Shown here piece by piece: positions 8,778 through 19,865 of a stretch of DNA of 64,000 bases. Source of the stretch: Allodiplogaster sudhausi (Eukaryota > Nematoda > Chromadorea > Rhabditida > Diplogasteridae); contig CALZFC010000081.1 of assembly GCA_945643635.1 (NCBI GenBank), positions 1,665,001 to 1,729,000 on the forward strand. The letters are read 5' to 3'. Positions within the stretch are counted from its first letter, which is position 1, and every line of letters begins with the position of its first letter. The notes below the pieces were generated by a model. That model was not told the DNA's origin and did not search any database. It saw only the letters and a program-made list of their open reading frames with translations. The position numbers and the translations under genes are program-made.

Positions 8778-11700
8778 TCACTTTCTTCGCTTCATCTTCA
8801 GCTGTTTGTTCCTATTCGCAGACTTCTTTTGCATTTTTGGCTCGGACTCGTCGTTAAAATCTTCCATCGCCTCGCCAAACTAAATTTGTCATCGTAAAAT
8901 TAAAGTAGAGGAGACAAAAGATGACAATAAAATCGCAGAGTGTAAATGTAATAGAAAAGAAGCAAACCCTGTCAGCGCTGACGAAGACATCGTCTCCCTC
9001 AGAGTCGTCGTCTTCTTCCTCCTGTTGTCTTCTTCTCCTTTCAGAACGAGAGGCAGCAGAAGAGTGAGCAGGGATATCCTCCTCCTCCTCTTCTTCATCT
9101 TCTTCTTCACTCTCTCCCACGCCCTCCTCTTCCTCACTCCATTCTTCTTCCTCCCAATTCTGCAATATCAACCGATAACAAAATTGCCTGCAGACAAATA
9201 ATAGCATAAGAAAATGAGTGGGAACCTCTTCGTCATCCTCATCCACACCTTCAGCGACCGTTTCCTCCTCGTCTTCATCTTCATTCTCGTTTGCCTTCCG
9301 CTTCGTTGCCTTTGAAGGAATAAATATATAAAGTAAACCACAGAAGAAGAAGAAAGGAGAAGGAAAGGGAAAAAAGGTTGGATACCTTCTTTTTCTGTTT
9401 CTCAGCCATGAACTCCTCTCCGAAGTCGATGTCGAATTGGTCGTTGGCTTCTCCCGGCTCGAATCTGGCCATGATCTGGTCGAACTCCTCCGAATTGACA
9501 CTCCCCACATCCTCCTCATCCACTTCAGTCTCTCCTCCTTCGCTCTTCTTCTGCGCCCATCTCATCGAGGCAAAACGATGAAGAAATCTCTCGTCTGCGG
9601 GGATCTCCTCGCGACGCTTCTCAGAGTATTCCTGGAGTAAAGCAAGAGAGAGAGAAAAATAGAGAGAGAGAGAGAGAGAAAGAGAGATAGAGGGAGAGAG
9701 AGATAGAGGGAGAGAAAGAGAGAGAGAGAAAGTGTTCAGAGATACTGACCTTGGATGCAACAGAGAGTGTCTTGATTCCCCTCGGCGGAGCCTGGATCTT
9801 CTTCACTGTTCCTGTGCTGGTTTTCTTGAGGACGGCGACCTTTGGTTTCCGGTAGACGAATCGGTCAAGGAAAGAGATGGTTGTGAAGTCAACGAAGGGG
9901 TCTCCAGAGTAACGAATCGCTTCTCCCTCCAATGACACATATATTTGAGAACACTTTACGTTGATTTCATAGGCGAAAATGGTCTGAGGGTGGGTTATCG
10001 GTGCGGTAGCAAGGAGGAAAAAAAAAAAAAGAAGAGAGCAAAATAAGACGAAGAACGAGAAAATTAAAAAGAAAATAGAAAAAAGTAGGGAAAATTTACT
10101 TGGGGAGGTGGGGTGACTTTTTTATTGACAGTTTTGATTGTCGGTTTTCTTTATTAAATTATTGTTGACTTCAACGAAAAATAAGTAAAAAAAAACATGA
10201 ATTTAAGAACCCTGATAAGTGTATTGGCGAAGACTTGAATGGAGGGATGGAAATGGGATGAGAGACAACGGAGTTCAGCATCAAGACAGCCGAGAGAAGA
10301 AGCGAAGAGGGGATTGCGGCACGACGCGTCGTAGATCGACACGAATCCACCATCCCCTGCAAAAGCAATCTCACCCTCTCATTCACTCTCTTCTTCTCTC
10401 ACCCTCTCATTCACTCTCTTCTTCTCTCACCCTCTCATTCACTCTCTTCTTCTCTCACCCTCTCATTCACTCTCTTCTTCTCTCACCCTCTCATTCACTC
10501 TCTTCTTCTCTCACCCTCTCATTCACTCTCTTCTTCTCTCACCCTCTCATTCACTCTCTTCTTCTCTCACCCTCTCATTCACTCTCTTCTTCTCTCACCC
10601 TCTCATTCACTCTCTTCTTCTCTCACCCTCTCATTCACTCTCTTCTTCTCTCACCCTCTCATTCACTCTCTTCTTCTCTCACCCTCTCATTCACTCTCTT
10701 CTTCTCTCACCCTCTCATTCACTCTCTTCTTCTCTCACCCTCTCATTCACTCTCTTCTTCTCTCACCCTCTCATTCACTCTCTTCTTCTCTCACCCTCTC
10801 ATTCACTCTCTTCTTCTCTCACCCTCTCATTCACTCTCTTCTTCTTTCACCCTCTCATTCACTCTCTTCTTCTTTCACCCTCTTATTCACTCTCTACTTC
10901 TCTCACCCTCTCATTCACTCTCTGCTTCCCTCACCCCTGCGTGAGCGATGCATCCACCCTGCATTCTTCTTGGATGCAACGAGTCCTCGAATATCTTTTT
11001 TCTCCCCACTTCCAACGGAATTCTGAACAAGAAGTAATAAATATGATTAATCGTGAAGAAATGACAGAAAAGCAAGAGAAAAGGAGTGCTGACATCCATC
11101 TCGGCCTTAGTTGAAATCCGTTGTAGCGGCCTTCCTTCATCGTCAAGGTCGACGTAAATTTCTTCGTCTTCATTAACTTCCTCCGCTGTTTTCTCTAACT
11201 TCTGATCTTCTCCATCTTCAGCCTTCTTTACTTCTGCATTCTCTCGTTTTATCGTCGGCTTAGCAGAAGTAATTTCGTCGACCAGAAGGATATTCTGCAA
11301 CAATTCATACCATAGAAACAAAAATTGAACTCGAAAATATAATCTGGAAAAAGAGGAATACTTGCGCAGGCCGGCTGAGACACAGAAGCTGACTTCGCTT
11401 TTCAACGAGTTCAGATACGGTAATGAGGAGGGCGGCAGCGAAAGGAGGCATCTCCACACAAGCTAACTGCAACAGACGGGAAACACTCATACTTTGAAAT
11501 AAAAAGGTAAAAGAGTATTGCCGAAATGCTATCTATTGGAAATGCAGTAAACCTCCAAATCATGAGATTATATAGGTCTAATTGTAGACGCTTGATATTT
11601 CTGCCCCATACTTCTTATTCCGTGTGACAAAGGCGCCAAGAAAACCAGAAAGAGAAAGAAAAAGAAGGAAAAAAAACCCCACACCTGAAGAATTCTCTTG

Positions 11701-12431
11701 ACGAAAGCGCGAACTCGCTGGTCAGACTGATCCTTGAGGAGAGCCTGCGAGAGAAGAGAGCGAAGTTGTTGTTGGCAGGAAGTGGGAATGGGATCGAGAA
11801 GCTTGCGGTAGAGAGCAGAGTAGAAACGCTCCGTTAAGGAATCACTCAAGAACATTCATGGTCAGTTTACACTTCAAGCAATGGAAAGAGACAAAAGAGT
11901 AACGTCAGGTTAAGGATGTGAAAGAGAAGTTTGAGTGTCTGGAGGGAGACGGCGAAGGAAGTTGTATGTACGAGGCGGTAGAGGGAGTCCATCTCATCCG
12001 ATAACTTCTCCGAGTATTCTGCATTAGATACCATTCAGGTGGAGACAGGAAAAATTAGGAAGGACGGCCAACCTTTGGCATACGGGAAAGCACGATTCGC
12101 GCCAGTTAACAGGAAGCACAAGAGTTTGTTGTCGTTTCTCTTCTCAGCAACTAGCGTCTATAACAGAAAGTCTATGGTGAGTAGAGAAGCAAAAGAAAAT
12201 GAAAAAAAAATCAATAATAATTTACCTTGAAAAGACCGAAGTAGATGGTGAGAAGGTGAACTGCCAATTCGGATTCCCCAGCACGCAACAATAGTCTACT
12301 CAGTACAGAAGCAGCTGCAGCTTGCGAGGCGCCACTCACATTGCGCCTGAAAATGGAAAAAGACATGACAGTGGCGAGTGAGAGAGAGAGAGAGACAGAG
12401 AGAGAGAGAGACAGAGAGAGAGAGAGACAGA

Positions 12432-12476
<45 letters not shown>

Positions 12477-13535
12477 ACGAGAGAGGAGAACGAGAGAGAA
12501 GAGAGAGAGAAAAGAAGAGAAGGAAAAGAGTAACCAACCGATAGATGAGCCGTTCAATCTCGGTGACCAGAACGGCGCGCATCTTTGGCTGTTTGGTAGC
12601 GACTTCGAGAAGAAGAGATTCCGTCCGGAGAGCAACCGGAAACGGATAAACATCCCCTCTTTCCACCCACAGAAATCATTTCCTCCCAAACCTTTTTATT
12701 TGGATGGCCGAGTTTGTTGACCAGCATCGTCAGAAGAAACTACAAAATGCACAATAATGTTAGAATATCGTAAGCCAGAAAACGCTAATGAAAACCTGTT
12801 CGTTTTCCGGTCTTTCAATGAGAAAACGCTGGGCAGTGAGAAGAGAGCGAGTGCAGAGAGACTCGACTGCTCCGCCAGCCAGGGTCTCAAGAAAGAATCC
12901 CTTCTTCATCAACCAACTCATTCAGTCTTTACCAGTCTCGCAGACTATTCCCCATTCAAATGAAGAAATACACAAAAGAAACCTCAAGAGCCTTCGTGAA
13001 TCGCTCAAAGAGAATCTTCAAGCGATGCTCGAAGATCCAGAGAAGCAAAGTCCGTTTCCTTGTCGTGATCGAATGATGACTTAACTCATCCAGACGAGCA
13101 AGAGGACGCTGGAGAAGTTACCACTTTCAAACTCTCTCTCTCTCTCTCTTTCTCTCCTCTCTCTCTCTCTCTCCATTCGCTCTCTTTCTTTCTGTATCCC
13201 CACTGATGAGAAGGAGAGGAGCTTCCTATGCGGGGGAAGCAACTCCTCAATGCAGATCTCCTCCACCACCGCTGCAATTATGTTTTTTTTTTTAATTTTC
13301 ATTTTGCCGTGATGGATATGTTAGACTTATGACTTACGTATTAGTTGAATTCCTTCGCGAACGTTTTTCTTCTCAATCGTATGGACCATTGACTGCAGAA
13401 ACGAAAGGCTGTGCACCTGAAAGAGAATGCAACAATTTCAAAGTGACTGGAGAGAGAGAGAGAGAGTGCGAGCAAGAGTGATAGAGGAAGAGGCAGCAGG
13501 AGTGAGAGAGAGAGTGACAGGAAGAGAGTGACAGC

Positions 13536-13596
<61 letters not shown>

Positions 13597-14308
13597 AAAT
13601 AGAGCGAGAGGGAGAGAGAGCTAAAGAAAGCGAGAGAGAGAGGGCGAGAGTGAGAGCGAGAGAGAGAGAGAAGTGGGGGAACTAAGAGGCAATAGCAGAA
13701 AAGAAGCCAACAGGGGAGTTCTTGATCTGCATGCCCATGGCCGTGAGCCGATCTCCGTGTGTTCCTGTATGCAGCACAGACTGCAGCCAAGTTGCTTCTG
13801 ATCCTCCGCTCCTAGCCAAAACTGTAAGCATTTCCAGCTATATTCAAAGATACTAATAAGGAAAGAGCCGAACGAGGGGCAGCAACAAGTGTATGCCTAA
13901 CACTTCTTGTAGAGGAGAATATCCTTCTGGAGAAGAGCCTCCGCTTCTTCTGCCATTTCCTGTGTCTTCTGAGCAGACACACCATCTTTAGCCGCATCCT
14001 CCACTCTTCCCTCGATCTGCAATCCCTTTCTCTCTTCTAATCCATCTCCTTCTCCAGACTAACCTGGTAATCATACCACTTTCCTCCTTCCTTGTGTCTC
14101 ACCAGTGGAAGTTCTTCCCCATTCAAGTGCCCGCATTTCTTCTTCTTCGTCTTCTTCTTAGTATTAACACTGTGATTCTCCAGTAAAAATAAATATTCGT
14201 TATTGGATATAATAAGTGGCTGACCTTATTCCCACGATCCTTCATGGCTGCAACTCCATTCACCGGCTTCTTCTTCTTCAATACTCCGTTCTGCTTGGCT
14301 ATTTTCAT
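8778..14308 (-). CDS. CEBPZ: CCAAT/enhancer-binding protein zeta / Noc1 (Mak21) homologue
   Basis: Nucleolar CBF/Mak21-family protein needed for early large-subunit ribosome assembly and export. Start MKIAKQNGVLKKKK at 14308, stop after KMKRRK at 8778. Exons include 14308-14225, 14156-14064 and 14016-13904. Family landmarks in order are GGKWYDYQ, EATWLQSVLHTGTHGDRLTA, EELLPPHRKLLSF, LLLWIFEHRLKILFERF, VNKLGHPNKK, ELAVHLLTIYFGLFK, GANRAFPYAK, then the CBF core RFYSALYRKLLDP with VRAFVKRILQ and MPPFAAALL. The acidic linker EDEEIYVDLDDE follows, then YDASCRNPLFASSL with LSSHFHPSIQVFANTLIR, IRYSGDPFVDFTTISFLDRF and a Glu/Asp-rich tail. Many introns contain CT (sense) repeats; one holds a 28-bp minisatellite. 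All main CEBPZ regions are present, and some middle exon edges are approximate. Confidence 0.95.
9636..9735. repeat. GA microsatellite in CEBPZ intron
   Basis: (GAGAGA)n with ATAGAGGGAGAG interruptions, between the exons reading GIKTLSVASK and EYSEKRREEIPADERF. CT-rich on the sense strand. Confidence 0.9.
10371..10938. repeat. 28-bp minisatellite, about 20 copies, in CEBPZ intron
   Basis: Unit ACCCTCTCATTCACTCTCTT plus CTTCTCTC, period exactly 28 bp. Inner copies are identical by eye and the last four carry point changes (TTTC, CTTATT, CTACTTC, TGCTTCCC). It lies between the exons reading AGWMHRSRRG and GDGGFVSIYDASCRN. A long plus-strand open frame of Ser/Leu/Phe here is only the translation of the repeat. 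Confidence 0.97.
12378..12535. repeat. GA microsatellite in CEBPZ intron
   Basis: GAGAGACAGAGA-type repeat, changing to GAGGAGAACGAGAGA units at the right end. It lies between the exons reading TEIERLIYRL and RRNVSGASQAAAASV. Confidence 0.9.
13128..13195. repeat. CT microsatellite in CEBPZ intron (purine-rich on sense strand)
   Basis: CTCTCT run on the plus strand, hence GA on the gene's sense strand, opposite to most other intronic repeats of this gene. Confidence 0.85.
13446..13675. repeat. GA microsatellite in CEBPZ intron
   Basis: Long (GA)n core at 13536-13592 with GAGCGAGAGGG and GTGACAG variants around it. It follows the exon ending QIKNSPVG. Confidence 0.9.
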
Positions 14309-14660
14309 AGTAATCTACGCTAAATAGGAATCGTTCAACGATCAACTTCATGTCAAATAAAAGTACGTAAGCCAATCACAGCACGGGTTTTGGAACAGAA
14401 GAAACTAACTAGCATTTTTAAACGTCTTTATGCACACCCAATAAAATAATAAAAATATTAAAACAGATTTACAAAGTTCGCTACTGTATTTGAGCAAGAG
14501 TGCAAAGACATTCCTTTTAAACGTTAAGAACAGCCGAATGAAAAACGTGATATTCCTGATTGACGTGCGTGAAACAATCAATTCCATAAAACCAAACAAT
14601 AATCAACTCATAGGAATAAATAATAATATTCACATAATCTAATTAGGTACAGTACACAAA
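14309..14660. other. Intergenic, FNTB 3' end to CEBPZ 5' end
   Basis: About 350 bp, AT-rich, between the FNTB stop and the CEBPZ start (same strand). It probably combines the FNTB 3' UTR and the CEBPZ promoter. Nothing else seen. Confidence 0.6.
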
Positions 14661-16757
14661 CTACTGAGCGATCTCATCCCTGCTAAAGTAGTCTTTCGCA
14701 AACTGCTCCGATTCGACGGTAATGTTGTACACAGGATGAGTCTCTTCCTAGAACAACATGGTTATTTTTGACACAGTTAAAAATCAATAGACTTACGAGA
14801 GTATTATTGATGCCACCAAGAAGTTGCGTCTTGTCTTCAACGAAGGACTGGGCGATGGAAATTCCGCTGAGAACGTAACAAGTATGGTAGAGATCGCACC
14901 GTTTTCCCGGCTTGTCCAGCAATCCTCCTTTTTCATCCTATATAAACATTATTAAAGCATACGCAATAGCCCTTACAAGGGAAGTAAGTCAATGAAAAAC
15001 GAAAAGGCAGATATCCGCGGCTTTCTTCGGATATATGGTTTATTCGAGCAGAGTAGTCACACTAGAACTGAACCATGAACCTGGCAAATGACAAGGGCGT
15101 ATTCCTGAAGAGCCCTTGAGTCGAAAGCATCCAAAAGAGGGACTTCGCCCTCGCTGGCGAGTTGGCATTCGATGATTCGGAAGAGAGAACCAACCCAGAA
15201 GGAGTAACAGCCATCCACCAATTTGTTCGTGCGACCCTTCAAAGACCTCGTTGAAGCACCTCTTCTTTCTTGTCTCTTCTAACCTGGAATCCACCTTCGA
15301 ATTGCATCTGCCTCCTGGCCACCCATCGGAGCAGCGCCGAGATATCCGCGAGGCGTGCTCTGTTCAAACACTCTGATTACCTAAGTTCTTCATTTCATTG
15401 TGAAACCTTCCAAGGAGCGAGAGGGCGGCCATGGCACAGAAAGTGTACCCGCCATGGGCTTCCGTTCCGCGCTCCCCACCAAAGCCACCTTCATAGGTCT
15501 GGCAACTAAAAGGAAGATAACAACTAAAAGGAAGCTCAAGACTACTTCTCACTTCTCGCTACTGACCCAACAATCCATTCCGCTGTGCCATTTGTGAGGT
15601 TATCGTCGACAATTCGAAGAAGATTAGCAACGGCAAGTGCCAGATAAGATCCGCGCACATCAGCCTAGTTAAAACTGGGAGATATTCCAGAATATCACAA
15701 GGAAAACATTCAGAAGATCAAAGAACACATTTATATTACAATAAATAGATATTGCTGAAAAGTAGCAGACCTCTCCCCCGTCGTGCATTGTGAAGGATCC
15801 ATTGCTATGGTGCATTCGGTGGAGGAAAGATAGGATCTTCGCCCTGCAAGCACACTAACTTATTCATTTCACGGACACCAGAAACAGATAGTTAAGAAAT
15901 TTTGGCTACAACTTCATAATCAGTTTAAATTTATTGAAGAAAAAAAATTTGACGTGTAAGCCGAAGTTAAAACAGAAAAAAATGTGCCTAGATTCGGGAA
16001 CCTATGAATGGAAGCGAGGGCTTCATGAGAAGCGAGTGATGCCAGAGCAAGCACAGCCGCGTAGGTGGTTGCGAGATGAGCCATTTGACCTGGTCCTCCT
16101 TAAATACAAGCTATAAACATCTACAACATCCAATGAAAAGTTTAGGCTTCGGTTCTAAAAAGACTTGACCATTCCAAGGATAGAACAATATATAAGAAAG
16201 CACCGCCATATCCTCCGTTGCTGTCTTCACATGTCTTTAGGAAACGGACGATGTCGCACTTGGTTTCATCTGGGATCTCGACACGCAGCAAGTTCAAGGC
16301 ATGAAGAGCCCAATAACAGAGCCACGGCCGACTTGAATCCAGACTCTTCAACAATCTCCAATTACGATTCACATTGAGAAAGGCTCTTTGATTTTAAAGT
16401 ATATGAATATCTTGCATTAGAACAACTAGTGATAAACAGTTCCATTAAACAGTTATAATGAGAACTAGAAACCGAGTATGAAGAAGGAAGCTCATGTAAT
16501 CTTTTTAGCAAGTAGGAGGCGTGCTGAGTTCTCAGGATGGAGGGCGCGCGCTCGCCCTCTGCCCGGTTGTTCATGTAGCAGGCGGCCACTTCCAGAACTG
16601 CATCCTCCACTCGTTTCTGTCATAGCAGACATCTATAATGAATTCAACGAGAATAATTCACCTGCTCAGTGCTTGTAAGAGTGGAAAATCCATCATCGTC
16701 GAATGAGTACTTGGAGTTAAAAGAGTGGAAAAGATTTCCAAGGCGATCAGTATTCAT
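14661..16757 (-). CDS. FNTB: Protein farnesyltransferase subunit beta
   Basis: Catalytic beta subunit that, with FNTA, transfers farnesyl to CaaX cysteines such as those of Ras and lamins; cytosolic. Start [20 protein letters not shown] at 16757, stop after FSRDEIAQ at 14661, in many short exons (16757-16662, then 16611 onward). Conserved pieces in order are [20 protein letters not shown] followed by [67 protein letters not shown] and [18 protein letters not shown], ending HPVYNITVE. The three zinc ligands of the family are visible: Asp and Cys in LVDGCYSFW and His in LYHTCYVL. The alpha-alpha barrel core looks complete, with the usual 3' extension short. Identification from memory of the family is very firm; some exon edges are approximate. 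Confidence 0.96.
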
Positions 16758-17278
16758 GCCTGAAACCTTTAAGTCTTAAAAGCTCCCATTTACAACTCTT
16801 ATTCCAAAGCACTGGGAATATTGTTTTCAAAACTTCTCTGCCGAGCCTGGTGAATTTAACGAATACCTCAACAAATTTGAGTACACAATAACCTGAACTT
16901 TCTACTGATACCTATGTAAAGAACCTTTTACTTAGACAATTATTTTTATTTCTTAAAACAAATATAATATTAAGGATAGATTCATTTAATACTGCTAAGA
17001 TATTTGCTTGGAGAAATCTTGGAGGTGTTTGTCAAGTGACTAGTGAAGTTACATTATGGCTTGCAGCTAACCTGGAGCGCTGCAGCAAGTTGCAGCACTA
17101 TTGGCCTTACACTGTCTATAGCTCATTGAAGGCCCTAACCCTATTCCTCATAATCTGCCACAATCCCTGTGCTTTATAAATCCCTTCTCAAACAAGCCCG
17201 AGTGCTGTTTTCATTTAACCTCGTTTTGAGATCCCTGTCTGGTGGCTGCGAGGGTGCCCGCCCTGCCCTTTTCTGTAA
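16758..17278. other. Bidirectional intergenic region FNTB/MAP4K
   Basis: 520 bp between divergent starts of FNTB (minus) and the kinase (plus). AT-rich (16860-17000), becoming GC-richer near the kinase. Likely a shared promoter region; no clear TATA or other motif singled out. Confidence 0.55.
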
Positions 17279-19660
17279 ATGAACTCCGATGTCATCAAGC
17301 GAGCCAACCCCGCTGATGACTATGAACTTCTTCAGCGCGTTGGCTCTGGCACGTACGGTGAGGTCTACAAGGCCAGACATATAAGGTAAGTTTTTTTTTG
17401 TCCATTGCCTCATAAAAAAATTTTTCGAACATTTCTTAGATACCTAAGTTTAATTGTACCGGATTGAAGAACGAATTGCAACATAGAGTAGTGGAGTGCG
17501 GATAGGATTAACATCAAGGTATGAAATGGATAAGGGAAAGATTCATTCCAGGTCGTCTGAGCTTGCAGCTGTTAAAGTGGTTAAATTGGAAGCGGGCGAT
17601 AATTTCTCTGTTATCCAACAAGAGATTCTTGTTCTGCGGGACTGTGTTCATCCCAATATTATCGCCTATCACGGCAGCTATCTGCGCAGGTTTTACTCGA
17701 TTTAAAATTGCAATTAAGATAGGTTGTTCAAGTTGTTTGTAATATTGGTTGTTCAAATTGTTTGTAATATAGGTTGTTCAAATTGTTTGTAATCGAAGTT
17801 TGTAACTTTGCGCTTGCAGAGATCGACTATGGATTGTTATGGAGTATTGTGGAGGAGGATCGTTGCAGGATATCTATCACAGTTAGATATTTATGAGCTG
17901 TGGCAGTTTGTGTCATTTTCTTTTATGCATTTCAGTGACGGGACGGCTTTCCGAACTACAAATTGCATTTGTATGCCGAGAGACGTTAAAAGGGCTTAAT
18001 TATCTGCATTCCATGGGGAAGGTTTGTTCCGATCTTCGCATCTCAGTGGAGTCATTTCTTGGAAAGTGTTTTCTCTCAGGTTCATCGTGACGTCAAAGGT
18101 GCTAACATTCTTCTCACGAGTTTCGGCGACGTGAAGCTGGGTTCGATTTCTTTGCACGGATTTATCGGCTCGAATAGCATGGTCTAATACATTTTATTCA
18201 GCCGACTTCGGTGTAGCTGCACAAATTACTGCAACCATCGGAAAGAGACGAAGCTTCATCGGAACTCCCTACTGGTTTCATTTATTTCACATTTACTTAA
18301 TGAGTCGAAAACATTAACGTAAAATATTGATGTATAAATGGTAAAGAAGCATATGTTCTTTCGCAGGATGGCCCCCGAAGTGGCGTCGGTGGAGCGACGC
18401 GGTGGCTATGGAATGGTCTGTGATGTCTGGGCAGTGGGAATCACCGCCATCGAGTTGGCAGAGTGCCAGCCTCCTCTTTTCGACATGCATCCCATGCAGG
18501 TTTCTACTCTCATATTAGTTTGTTGCCGAGGATTCTTAATTGAAAGGTAGACATTTGTATACGCATACAAATGAAGTTGAAACGCACTACTTTACATTGG
18601 TAGGTACTGTATCTGATGACGAAGAGCAGTTACAAGTCGCCGACTCTGAGGGAGAAGCACCGATGGTCCTCTCTCTTCCATGACTTTGTCCGTCAATGCC
18701 TCACGAAGAACCCCAAAAAGCGGCCTTCGCCTGACAAACTTCTCTCGGTCAGCTTCAATCATTTGTTTAGAGTGTCGCCAAGTATAATAAATAGGCTGGT
18801 AACTCTGGGCAGAAGTTGTCTGCAGAGCATAAATCAGCTTCACTTTCCGAGGGGCCATATCGTTTGAATGAGCAGAAGATTGTTGGATCTTAATGTCAAC
18901 GATTACAAGCATATCTGAACCAAACCCTTTTGGAAGGATTTTATGTCTGGGATACAACCCTCTGGAGTCCGGACTATCAGTATTTTGGCCGTCCGTAATG
19001 AAATTCACTGCTTGTCTTTAAGGCTCATCATTTTGTGCTCGGGGCTCTAAGTTCACGAATGACTCGCGATCTGCTTGACAAGGTACGAAGATGGGCAGTG
19101 GAACAATCATAATCCATTCCTGTGCAGGTCAACAACGGGGGATCAGCGAGTGCGAGAGCATCGAGAGAAGATGCAGATGGAGAGAGTGCAGACGACGAAG
19201 AAGAGGAGGGAACGGAAGGGGACGAAGGATCCTCCACCTCTCAGCTCAGATCCGTTCGCAGTGCGGACAGGCTGAGACTTGATCGTATTGGTCTTCCTGC
19301 CAGGTTCCCTCGAGTCGTTCGTTCATTCTTTGGGAATCCATGGAAATTTTCTCTCTCTCTCTCTCTCTCGCTCGCAGGTCGTGGCGAGATATGTCTGACT
19401 CTGCCGTCTCTTCTCCGATCTCTCCTTCTGCTTCATCTAGCAGGTACATTTATTTCATTGTGGAGCAAGGAAGAAAGAAAATGAATGTTTATTCCTTTGC
19501 GGTATTGTAGCAAAAGGAGTGTTTTAGATGGGAAGAGAGAAGTGCCCCCGCCAGGCAACTCCAGCCTCTCCCCGATGTCGTTGCTGGTGACAGTCTTCTT
19601 CACAACGATAATGGCGTGTTGAATCCCACACTCAGTAAGTTCCGCTTTTTTCTCTCTTTA

Positions 19661-19700
<40 letters not shown>

Positions 19701-19829
19701 TTTACCTCTCTCTCTCATAATTTTTTCTTTCTTTACTGCCATTCGTTCACTTTACATTTAAACAACCGATTCGATTCGAGACTGCAGCGTTTTTTTTGCC
19801 TTTCGTGTGCTAGTATTGCTTGATTTGAA

Positions 19830-19865
<36 letters not shown>

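Noticed and set aside
10371..10938. CRISPR-like array
   Set aside because: Units are contiguous 28-bp repeats with no spacers, inside a eukaryotic intron.
10219..10944. 241-codon plus-strand frame of repeated SHPLIHSLLLSP-type sequence
   Set aside because: It is the translation of the 28-bp minisatellite in a CEBPZ intron; the gene's exons are on the other strand.
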